Shown in pieces: positions 23,359-30,865 of a stretch of DNA of 33,682 nt. Position numbers and translations under genes: made by a program. The notes beneath the pieces are model-generated. The model was not told the DNA's origin, did no database searches, and saw nothing but the letters and a program-made list of their open reading frames with translations. Positions within the stretch are counted from its first letter, which is position 1. Each line of letters begins with the position of its first letter. This DNA comes from Eubacterium sp. (GTDB lineage: Bacteria; Bacillota_A; Clostridia; Lachnospirales; Lachnospiraceae), in contig JAILEL010000017.1 of NCBI GenBank assembly GCA_024687845.1, positions 1 through 33,682 on the forward strand, written 5' to 3'.

Positions 23359-24627
23359 ATGATTAAAAAGTTGAAAAGTATTCTTATAACTATTAGTATG
23401 CTTGGATGCGCTGGTCTTATGGCAGGTTGTGGCAGTTCTGCATCAAAATCTGCAATGAGTAGTGATTCTGCTATGCAAACTAAGGGTGCAACAAGTGGAT
23501 ATGTTAATTACGATAATAGTTTGTCAGGGGCTGCTTATGATGATTCGGCAGAATATGCAGCAGAAGAATCATATGATGAAGCCTATAATGATGCAGAACC
23601 TGTTGAAGCAGAAGCTTCAGGAGAGGCTTCTGATAAAGAACAAAAGAATAATAAGATTGATGTTGAAAAGCTTATCTACAAATGCTATATCAATCTTGAA
23701 ACTTTACAGTTTACAGATACAGTTTCAGAATTCCAAAAGCTTATTACAAAATATGATGGATTTGTAGAGAGTGAGGATACTCAGTTCCAGAATGATTATG
23801 GTTATGGTGATGCAGGTCGTGGATATTATACGGCTACTGTAAGAGTTCCATCAGACAACTATAATGCATTTATAAATGAAACAGATGGTATAGGTACTCT
23901 GAAGGGCAAGTCTCAGAATGTAACAAATGTTTCTCAGGAATATTCTGATCTTTCAATCGAACTGGAGGTTCTTGAAGCTCAAAAATCTGATTACATGGAA
24001 ATGCTCAAGGAAGCTAAGTCACTTGAGGATATGGATAATGTTATTCTGATCAGTGACAAGATTGCATCTGTAAGTACACAGATTAATCAGATTAAAACAA
24101 GAATGAACAGTATTGATAATGACGTTGCATATAGTTATGTCTACGTGACAATACAGGAAGTAAAAGAAATCGTTGAACATACTGAAGAAACATTTGCAGA
24201 AAGATTCATGAAGGAAGTTAAGCAGGGCTGGTATGATTTCGGATACGGCTTACAGAACTTTATTATCTGGATTGTTGCAAATATCTGGGGACTTCTTATA
24301 TTCTTCGGAATCGTATTTATAATAATTCTTATCATCAGAAAGATAATTAAGAAGATTAAGAAAAATATAGAAAAGAAAAATGAAATGAGAATGGCTGGAC
24401 TTCAGGGAATGCCACCTATGCCACCACAGCCATCTATCTATGCGCAGGTAAAATCCGGTGCTCCGGGTGCTCTGAATAATCAGGTAGCACCACAGGGTGT
24501 TCAGGAACAGAAACAGATAAATGGTCAGAGTCAGCCACCACAGAGTGGACAGAATCCTGCAGGAACACAGGATCAGGCAACTAAGAATGAGCCAGATAAT
24601 TCAAAGAATCGTAAGAAGAATAAATAA
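23359..24627 (+). CDS. DUF4349-type lipoprotein with C-terminal TM segment
   Basis: 422 residues. The lipobox LMAG-C24 predicts a lipid-anchored exported protein. After an acidic linker, residues about 110-275 match the DUF4349 pattern: IYKCYINLETLQFTDTVSEF, FVESEDTQF, YTATVRVPSDNYNAFINE, then a coiled helical insert (LEAQKSDYMEML) and YSYVYVTIQEV. A TM segment follows at about 297-325, then a very basic patch (RKIIKKIKKNIEKK) and a Pro/Gln-rich tail likely in the cytosol. It therefore has both a lipid anchor and a TM span. Function is unknown. AAAGGGG precedes the ATG. Confidence 0.85.
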   Translation: MIKKLKSILITISMLGCAGLMAGCGSSASKSAMSSDSAMQTKGATSGYVNYDNSLSGAAYDDSAEYAAEESYDEAYNDAEPVEAEASGEASDKEQKNNKIDVEKLIYKCYINLETLQFTDTVSEFQKLITKYDGFVESEDTQFQNDYGYGDAGRGYYTATVRVPSDNYNAFINETDGIGTLKGKSQNVTNVSQEYSDLSIELEVLEAQKSDYMEMLKEAKSLEDMDNVILISDKIASVSTQINQIKTRMNSIDNDVAYSYVYVTIQEVKEIVEHTEETFAERFMKEVKQGWYDFGYGLQNFIIWIVANIWGLLIFFGIVFIIILIIRKIIKKIKKNIEKKNEMRMAGLQGMPPMPPQPSIYAQVKSGAPGALNNQVAPQGVQEQKQINGQSQPPQSGQNPAGTQDQATKNEPDNSKNRKKNK

Positions 24628-24681
24628 GTCTTAAAAAAAATGTGGTAGGAAAATAGTTTAGGAAGGTAGTTAGATATCATT

Positions 24682-25266
24682 ATGACAAAAATATACAGCA
24701 GAGTTAAAACTAATCTTACAAATAATAGAGGACAATCTAAAGGCGCACTTGTTTTCGGGATTGCCATATCAGTTGTTATTCTATTGATTATCGGAGTTGT
24801 TCTCGCATGGATGTTCTTATCATCTGGAGAAATATCAATTGAAAAAGCAGTAAATGCTTATTACGAAGCTCTGAGTAACAATAATGTTGATGAGTATGTA
24901 AGTACTTGTTATACAAATAAATGGGCTGATAATTATAAAGAAAATGGACAGAGCGTAGATATTAAAGATGCTGTCGAAAAAGTTTTCTCTTATCAGTCAG
25001 GTGCAACCTTTGGAGAAGCACATATCATTTCTGCTGAAAAGATAGACAAACAGTATGCTGAGAAAATGACAGAGGTTGTAAATCAGATATATGATGTTGA
25101 TGTAAAAGTAACTAATATTACAAAGGTTCAGTTCTCTGTAGATATGACTTTTGAAGGAGATAGTACTAATTCTGGAACTATTGTGAGATATTGTTATAAG
25201 ACAGGTGGAAAATGGTATTTCCTTTCTGACACGGAAGTATTTATCCAGCTTGGATTAGAGGGCTAA
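24682..25266 (+). CDS. Membrane-anchored NTF2-like (DUF4878-like) protein
   Basis: 194 residues. A basic cytosolic N-terminus is followed by a TM anchor (about 22-47) and an external domain. That domain begins EKAVNAYYEALSNNNVDEYVSTCY, the helical opening typical of NTF2-like DUF4878 proteins, and ends in strands such as IVRYCYKTGGKWYFLSD. Family placement rests on pattern only. It is 54 bp after the DUF4349 gene and probably in the same transcript. Confidence 0.7.
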   Translation: MTKIYSRVKTNLTNNRGQSKGALVFGIAISVVILLIIGVVLAWMFLSSGEISIEKAVNAYYEALSNNNVDEYVSTCYTNKWADNYKENGQSVDIKDAVEKVFSYQSGATFGEAHIISAEKIDKQYAEKMTEVVNQIYDVDVKVTNITKVQFSVDMTFEGDSTNSGTIVRYCYKTGGKWYFLSDTEVFIQLGLEG

Positions 25267-25286
25267 GAAGCATATATATAAATCAT

Positions 25287-26807
25287 ATGAAAATATTTTT
25301 TGCAAAGAAGATAGAGAAATATAATAAGCAAGAAAGTAATGCTGAGTGCTCATGTTCTTCAAAGAAATCAGTTTTTTTTAAAGGCTGCAACTTACGAAGA
25401 ACTATGGCTCTTGTTATAGTGCTTAGCTTTATTATTATGCTTGTTTCAGGATGTGGTGATGCAAAAAGTACAAATACCACAACTATAACTATCTGGCATG
25501 TTTATGGCGAACAGTCGGATTCTCCTCTTAATGATATGATTGAGGAGTTCAATAATACTGTCGGAATTCAGAAGGGTATTACAGTTAAGTCTATGAAGGT
25601 TTCGGATACGAATACTATTCATGAGGCTGTTCTTAAATCTGAGCAGGGTGGTCCGGGAACGGAGAAACTGCCTGACATTTTTGTATCCTACCCTAAGACG
25701 GTTCTGGCAATGAGTGATAATGAAAAGCTGGTCGATTTTCAGGATTACTTTTCTGAAGAAGAGTTGAGTTCATTTAGGCAGGATTTTATAGAAGAGGGTA
25801 TGATAGATGGCCGGCTTCTTATTCTTCCAGTTGCCAAATCCACAGAAGTATTATTTGTAAATAAGACAATATTTGATAGATTTGCAAATGAAAATGGAGT
25901 ATCTCTGGATGAGCTAAGTACATGGGAAGGACTTCTGGAGGTTGCAAGAAAATATACAAGTGCAACTGGCAAATCCTTTCTTGCTGATGACTATTTCTTT
26001 AATTATTTTCAGCTGGGACAAGTCTCTTATGGTGGAAAATTTATCTCTGAAAATGGTCTGAACATGGATTCTCAGTTTGACAAGCTGTGGAAACCAATGG
26101 GTGATGCGGCTGTAGAAGGCGCCATCTGGCTTGGATCAGGTTATGCTACTGAAGCCCTGAGGACGGGTGATGCTGTTGCATCTATTGCTTCTTCGGCCGG
26201 AATCCTTTATTATTCAGATATGGTTACTTATGAAGATAACACAACGGATGAGTTGGAGCTGGTTACTCTGCCGATTCCAACTTATAGCGGTGGAGAAAAG
26301 CTGGCAATGAACCGTGGAGCAGGTATGTGTCTTCTTAAGTCAGATGAGCAGAGAGAAAATGCAGCAATGACATTTCTTAAATGGCTTACATCTCCTCAGA
26401 ATAATGTGAATTTTGTTACTCAGGCTGGATATATGCCGGTAACTAACGAGGCCTTTGAGAATTATCTTCCGGATGCTATTGGTACATTGGAGAGTCCAAG
26501 ATATAAAAGTCTGTATAATACTTTTATGGAGATGCAGAAGGAATATAGCTTCTATACACCTCCTCAGTATGATTTCTATTTGGACAAGGAAACCTGGTTT
26601 GAGAAAAATGTAAGACAGATTCTTGCGGAAAAAGCTACTGATTATAAGGAAAAAATGGGAGAGCTGGTAGATAATGCCACCTCAACTGATGCCAGTGGTT
26701 CAAGAAAACAAAATAATAGTATTGAAAAACAGTCAGATGTGGAAAAAGAAAAGCTTCGAGATAGCTTAGTTAATGATGCATTAGAGTCTTTGAAGGAAAT
26801 TAATTAA
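25287..26807 (+). CDS. Extracellular solute-binding lipoprotein (family 1 ABC type), orphan
   Basis: 506 residues. The mature part begins with the family-1 binding protein pattern TITIWHVYGEQSDSPLNDMIEEFNN and continues with PDIFVSYPKTVLAMSDNEKLVDFQDY, ILPVAKSTEVLFVNKTIFDRF, and GAGMCLLKSDEQRENAAMTFLKWLTSPQNN. These features point to sugar or oligosaccharide binding. The lipobox is LVSG-C56. The start at 25287 is preferred over ATG40, because the latter would give a signal peptide without positive charges; the chosen form has an unusually long N-region with a CSCSSKK patch. No permease or ATPase gene is present. It lies 3 bp before the membrane LuxR-type regulator, so a sensing role is inferred. 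Confidence 0.88.
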   Translation: MKIFFAKKIEKYNKQESNAECSCSSKKSVFFKGCNLRRTMALVIVLSFIIMLVSGCGDAKSTNTTTITIWHVYGEQSDSPLNDMIEEFNNTVGIQKGITVKSMKVSDTNTIHEAVLKSEQGGPGTEKLPDIFVSYPKTVLAMSDNEKLVDFQDYFSEEELSSFRQDFIEEGMIDGRLLILPVAKSTEVLFVNKTIFDRFANENGVSLDELSTWEGLLEVARKYTSATGKSFLADDYFFNYFQLGQVSYGGKFISENGLNMDSQFDKLWKPMGDAAVEGAIWLGSGYATEALRTGDAVASIASSAGILYYSDMVTYEDNTTDELELVTLPIPTYSGGEKLAMNRGAGMCLLKSDEQRENAAMTFLKWLTSPQNNVNFVTQAGYMPVTNEAFENYLPDAIGTLESPRYKSLYNTFMEMQKEYSFYTPPQYDFYLDKETWFEKNVRQILAEKATDYKEKMGELVDNATSTDASGSRKQNNSIEKQSDVEKEKLRDSLVNDALESLKEIN

Positions 26808-26810
26808 ACT

Positions 26811-28595
26811 ATGGATTTGGATTTTAAGAAAATATTCCATCTTATCCGTAAGGGTAAAAGTATCTCCATGCGTCGAAGACTGATGCTGTATATGGTTTTC
26901 CTTCTGCTAATGGCAGTTGGAATACTGGCAACTGCATTTGTCGTAACAGGCGTTATCGGTGTCGATGATGATAGAATCTATGAAGGAATGTCTATGAGGC
27001 TTGACCAGGAGGAAAGTCTTCTGGATAACGAGATTGATTCGATTGTCGTTCAGGGCATTGATATGGCCTCAAATATTGGGAGAGAAACGCAGACTATTCT
27101 TACTGGAAAGAATATGACAATAGATAAACTCAGTAATGACATAGATACTCTGTATGATTTGCAGAATTCGTACTATGGTTACATGAACACTGCCATTCAG
27201 GTTTCGGATGCGAGCGGTGTTTTTGTTGTGTTAAATGCAACTGCAAATACCAGAATAGAAAATAGCGAGAATTCCAGGAGCGGAGTATATCTGAGAGTTA
27301 GTAACATAGATTTGAAAGAAAGGGTAAACAAAGAGCTCAATCTGTATAGAGGAATTGCGGAAATTGGCAGAGAAAAGGGACTGAGAATGAATAACCAGTG
27401 GCAGCTGGAATTCGACATGGAAAGAACGCCATTTAATATTCCTCAGTATAAGATAAATGAAATCAATCGTAACTATGAGATAAGCAGTCGCTTTAAACTC
27501 CAAAATATGTGGGAAGAGGTAATAATGCTGTCAGTTCCATTTACGGGAGCTGATGGTACTGTATATGGTGAATGTGGATTGGAGCTTTCGGAGGTTCTGT
27601 TCTCTTTGTGGCATCCTGCATTGGAAAGCGAATTTGGTTCACTTATTACAGTTCTAGCGCCTTTCGATGGACAGAAGCTTTATATTGATAAAGGACTTGT
27701 GGGAGGAACACAGGATACATTTCTTACCGATAAAGAAAACTTTGTTGTTTCAGGAGATGGCCGATTGTCTAGACTGAATGGAGATTACGGTGATTACATC
27801 TGCGTAATGAAGGACGCAAATATAGAGAATCTGCCAGGTGAGATAGTTATATCGGGAGCTGGTATTGGTTCATCAGAGCTTAATGAGGACTCTCCAGATA
27901 AAGGTTCTGAATCTGAAGAAGATAGCGACGTAAAAGTAGCCAGGCAAAATCAGAAGGAAGTTACATGGAAGCTATGCGTTCTGATACCAGAAGGAGATTA
28001 TAATGTATTTATCAGAAGCAGCAGACTGAGATGGATTATGATTGCTTCGGTATTCATGGTAGTAATGATAGTTGTCTGTTTTATTATTTCTAAGAGTTAT
28101 GTAGAGCCGATAGTTTCTGGAATGGAAGCGCTTAAGGGTGAAGGTGATGCAGAGTCAGAGAAGACGGGATATTCTGAAATCGATGAGTTGATAGAATTCA
28201 TGAAATCCAAGGGTGATAATGAGCCTATTGTAGAAGAGAAGCTGCCAGAGAATATTGCGGTGCTTTTTGATAATTTTGCTGAAAATGTTAAGCGGCTTTC
28301 ACCAGCTGAGTGGGTTGTAATGAGACTTTATATTGAAGGACATGAGATAGCGGAAATTCCGGATCTTGCATTTATCAGTATAGCAACTGTAAGAAAGCAT
28401 AACCGAAGTATCTATGAGAAGCTGGAAGTAGGTTCCAGAGACGAGATGATGATGTATATCGATCTCTTCCGCAGATGTAACAGATTGGAAGAGCTGACGG
28501 AGAATGATACAGGATTCACAGATATTCCGACAGAAAAAACGACGCAGGAAAAATCAGCAGAAGAAAAGTCAGAAAATAAAACAGATAAATCATAA
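26811..28595 (+). CDS. Membrane receptor with Cache-like sensor and LuxR-type HTH
   Basis: 594 residues. TM1 is about 23-50 and TM2 about 407-427. Between them lies a 355-residue external region whose layout (helical start, then VSDASGVFVVLNAT and LSVPFTGADGTVYGECGLELSEVLF) resembles a double Cache sensor domain. After TM2 a linker leads to a LuxR-type helix-turn-helix at about 496-555: LSPAEWVVMRLYIEGHEIAE, ISIATVRKHNRSIYEKLEVGSRDE. There is no kinase, receiver or HAMP/methyl-acceptor domain, so it would be a membrane-bound one-component transcription regulator. The C-terminal tail is Lys/Glu-rich. It is adjacent (3 bp) to the binding-protein gene and probably co-translated. The Cache call is by pattern only. 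Confidence 0.8.
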   Translation: MDLDFKKIFHLIRKGKSISMRRRLMLYMVFLLLMAVGILATAFVVTGVIGVDDDRIYEGMSMRLDQEESLLDNEIDSIVVQGIDMASNIGRETQTILTGKNMTIDKLSNDIDTLYDLQNSYYGYMNTAIQVSDASGVFVVLNATANTRIENSENSRSGVYLRVSNIDLKERVNKELNLYRGIAEIGREKGLRMNNQWQLEFDMERTPFNIPQYKINEINRNYEISSRFKLQNMWEEVIMLSVPFTGADGTVYGECGLELSEVLFSLWHPALESEFGSLITVLAPFDGQKLYIDKGLVGGTQDTFLTDKENFVVSGDGRLSRLNGDYGDYICVMKDANIENLPGEIVISGAGIGSSELNEDSPDKGSESEEDSDVKVARQNQKEVTWKLCVLIPEGDYNVFIRSSRLRWIMIASVFMVVMIVVCFIISKSYVEPIVSGMEALKGEGDAESEKTGYSEIDELIEFMKSKGDNEPIVEEKLPENIAVLFDNFAENVKRLSPAEWVVMRLYIEGHEIAEIPDLAFISIATVRKHNRSIYEKLEVGSRDEMMMYIDLFRRCNRLEELTENDTGFTDIPTEKTTQEKSAEEKSENKTDKS

Positions 28596-28606
28596 AAATA
28601 AATTAT

Positions 28607-28665
28607 AAAATGGCGAAAATACTGAGGTATCCATTGGATACTTTTAGTGTTTCAGCCATTTTTTT
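28607..28665 (+). terminator. Terminator after the receptor gene, with GTATCCATTGGATAC in its apex
   Basis: AAAATGGC (28607-28614) pairs with GCCATTTT (28655-28662), with further pairing AAATACT/AGTGTTT. The apex is the perfect palindrome GTATCCA-T-TGGATAC at 28627-28641, and T's follow. Confidence 0.8.
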
Positions 28666-28837
28666 ATTGAATGAGAAAATTATAAAGTATAGTATTATTA
28701 GTATATTTTATTTAATTAAATTAAGTAGTGTAGGTTAAATTTGAAGAGACAAGATGACGCCTCAGTTAAATTATAAATTTTTTGCAGAACAAGGGGGTTC
28801 GGTAAAGACTTTTTAAAGTTGAGGTGGGGGGCAGGGC

Positions 28838-29308
28838 ATGGAAGTACGCAGTAACATCCGTTATCTTAATGAGAATATTGTTTCAGCACATATTGTGATG
28901 AAAAGAATACAGATGGTTGTTGGAGGACTTCTCTCGTTATTTTTCCTTTTTGGTATTGTGGAGGTTTTAATTGGAGAGATAGAGAGGAGACACATTTCTG
29001 TTTATCTTATTTTTTTCATCCCATCGCTTTTGATGTTTTGGAGAGCTGTAAGAACTGGAATGCTGATAGAATCAGCCAGGCGTTATGAGATGATCATATA
29101 TGGCGCAAGAAATGGAATTGTAACAGCAGACGAGTTGGAGCTTAAGATGGGTAAGCCAGGTTATAAAATATTTAGAGAGCTTGAAAAAATATTCCGCAAA
29201 GGTTATCTTCAGAACTGTGCACTTCAGAGGGGTGGTGATCCGTGCATTATAATATATGACATGGTGTATGAAGGAAACACGGGACCCAGATTGAAGGATG
29301 AAATGTAA
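28838..29308 (+). CDS. Two-TM protein with possible winged-helix C-terminus
   Basis: 156 residues, family not recognised. TM1 is about 24-46 and TM2 about 53-70, with a short charged loop between. The cytosolic C-terminal part (about 80-145) has alternating helices and a small strand pair, GIVTADELELKMGKPGYKIFRELEKIFRKGYLQNC, which resembles a winged-helix or PCI-like fold. This is suggestive only. A G-rich GAGGTGGGG lies before the ATG. It follows the receptor terminator by 170 bp, so it is probably separately transcribed. Confidence 0.7.
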   Translation: MEVRSNIRYLNENIVSAHIVMKRIQMVVGGLLSLFFLFGIVEVLIGEIERRHISVYLIFFIPSLLMFWRAVRTGMLIESARRYEMIIYGARNGIVTADELELKMGKPGYKIFRELEKIFRKGYLQNCALQRGGDPCIIIYDMVYEGNTGPRLKDEM

Positions 29309-29334
29309 CAACGAAATAAATTGTGATATTCTTA

Positions 29335-29374
29335 AATCACCACAGGTGTTCAGATTAATCTGTGGTGATTTTTT
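29335..29374 (+). terminator. Terminator before ldh
   Basis: AATCACCACAG (29335-29345) pairs with CTGTGGTGATT (29360-29370), 11 bp perfect, followed by TTTT. Confidence 0.85.
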
Positions 29375-29459
29375 GGTTGAAGCTTACAATAAAAAGAGTT
29401 AAAGTTAAGGTGGTTTTTATAAAAGGTATTACGAGATTATTATATAAAGGAGAATAGCT

Positions 29460-30449
29460 ATGAAGATAAATACATCTAAGGTCGCAATGATTGGTTGTGG
29501 ATTTGTTGGTTCGGCTTCCTGTTTTGCGTTGATGCAGAGTGGTCTGTTCAGGGAAATGGTTCTTATTGACGCTAACAGAGCAAAGGCTGAGGGTGAGGCT
29601 CTTGATATAAGTCATGGACTACTCTATGCAAAGCCAATGGACATCTATGCAGGAGATTATAGTGATCTGGCTGATGCTGCGATTGTTATAGTGAGTGCAG
29701 GAGCGGCTCAGAAGCCTGGTGAGACAAGGCTTGATCTTGTTAAGAAGAATGTTTCCATCTTCAAGTCTATCATGCCACAGATCAAGGAAAGTGGTTTTGA
29801 AGGTATACTTCTCATAGTTGCAAATCCTGTTGATATACTTACAACAGTTGCACAGAAGCTGACAGGGTTCCCAGAATCGAGAGTTATAGGATCAGGAACA
29901 GTGCTTGACACTGCAAGACTTAAGTACCTTCTGGGTGAACATCTGGGCGTAGACAGTAGAACGATACATGCATTTATAGTCGGTGAGCATGGAGACAGTG
30001 AGATAGTTGCATGGAGCAGTGCAAATGTATCTGGTGTTCCTCTTCATGATTTCTGTGAACTCAGGGGACATTTTCAGCATAAAGAGTCTATGCAGGAGAT
30101 AGCAGATAGTGTCAAAAACAGTGCATATGAGATAATTGAGAAGAAACAGGCAACCTACTATGGAATAGCAATGGCAGTTAAGAGAATCTGCGAAGCAATT
30201 ATAAGAGATGAAGAAACTATCCTTCCAGTTTCAGTAACACTTCATGGTGATTTCGGAATAGATGGAGCAACACTTTCCATTCCAGCAGTAGTTGGTAAAA
30301 ATGGAATCGAAACGATTGTACCAATCAATCTGTCTGTAGATGAATTAGTAAAACTTCAGGAATCCGCCGCAACACTGAAGCAGATTTATAAGGAAGCAAT
30401 GGCCGATGTCGTTACTGATGAAGACATGGCATATAAAGAAGATGAGTAA
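29460..30449 (+). CDS. ldh: L-lactate dehydrogenase
   Basis: NAD-dependent reduction of pyruvate to L-lactate, regenerating NAD+ in fermentation. 329 residues. The Rossmann motif is GCGFVGSAS (12-20). The substrate loop reads AGAAQKPGETR with Gln84, the lactate-type residue where malate dehydrogenases have Arg. Catalytic His177 lies in GEHGDSE, and D150 and R153 in VLDTARLK complete the site. ANPVDILT is also present. AAAGGAG precedes the ATG at ideal spacing. It is flanked by terminators, so it is a single-gene unit. Confidence 0.95.
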   Translation: MKINTSKVAMIGCGFVGSASCFALMQSGLFREMVLIDANRAKAEGEALDISHGLLYAKPMDIYAGDYSDLADAAIVIVSAGAAQKPGETRLDLVKKNVSIFKSIMPQIKESGFEGILLIVANPVDILTTVAQKLTGFPESRVIGSGTVLDTARLKYLLGEHLGVDSRTIHAFIVGEHGDSEIVAWSSANVSGVPLHDFCELRGHFQHKESMQEIADSVKNSAYEIIEKKQATYYGIAMAVKRICEAIIRDEETILPVSVTLHGDFGIDGATLSIPAVVGKNGIETIVPINLSVDELVKLQESAATLKQIYKEAMADVVTDEDMAYKEDE

Positions 30450-30490
30450 ATAACCCTGTGCTAAGTTAAAAAAATAATAAAATTCTATGA

Positions 30491-30528
30491 GAGACAACCA
30501 GAGAAGACTCCCTGAGTTGTCTCTTTTT
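30491..30528 (+). terminator. Terminator after ldh
   Basis: GAGACAAC (30491-30498) pairs with GTTGTCTC (30516-30523) and is followed by TTTTTG. It sits about 40 bp after the ldh stop. Confidence 0.85.
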
Positions 30529-30534
30529 GTATGG

Positions 30535-30549
30535 GTATCCATTGGATAC
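30535..30549. repeat. Second copy of the palindrome GTATCCATTGGATAC
   Basis: This 15-bp perfect palindrome is identical to 28627-28641. Both are followed by TTTT, giving an identical 19-base block. Here it is not embedded in a longer hairpin. In the remaining 416-bp gap 30450-30865 lie only the ldh terminator and the pseudogene at 30658. Confidence 0.6.
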
Positions 30550-30657
30550 TTTTTCGAAAATGCCCTATTTTAGCGCCTTTGCGGGGATTCATAAAGATTG
30601 AAATATAATTTTTTAGATAGTAGAATAAAATAAGATTAATAGATAAGCGAGGCAAAT

Positions 30658-30793
30658 ATGATGAGAGTGTTTTATTCTTTTCAGATAAAGAAAAGAGATT
30701 ATATTACTAGGCTTATTATTCTTTTAGCTATGGTTATATCATACAAAACTACTTAAGAACAAGGGACAGGCAAAAACGGTGAAGATTAAATAA
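30658..30793 (+). pseudogene. Deletion remnant of a BspA-type surface protein gene
   Basis: An ATG at 30658 opens a 32-codon frame (MMRVFYSFQIKKRDYITRLI, then ILLAMVISYKTT) with the basic-then-hydrophobic pattern of a signal peptide, ending at 30756. In the +1 frame, 30743-30793 reads TKLLKNKGQAKTVKIK followed by stop. All 16 residues equal the C-terminus of the intact BspA-like protein just downstream. The simplest reading is a large out-of-frame deletion that fused a signal peptide to the last codons of a paralogue. Confidence 0.8.
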
Positions 30794-30865
30794 TCATGTG
30801 GAAAGCTTTAGTAAATTAGTATCAGAAGTAACTTTACAGACAAGATATTAGGAAGGGAGAAAATA

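Noticed and set aside
28753..28815. Twenty-codon ORF (MTPQLNYKFF...) before the two-TM protein gene
   Set aside because: The ribosome-binding site is weak, there is no recognisable feature, and the length is expected by chance.
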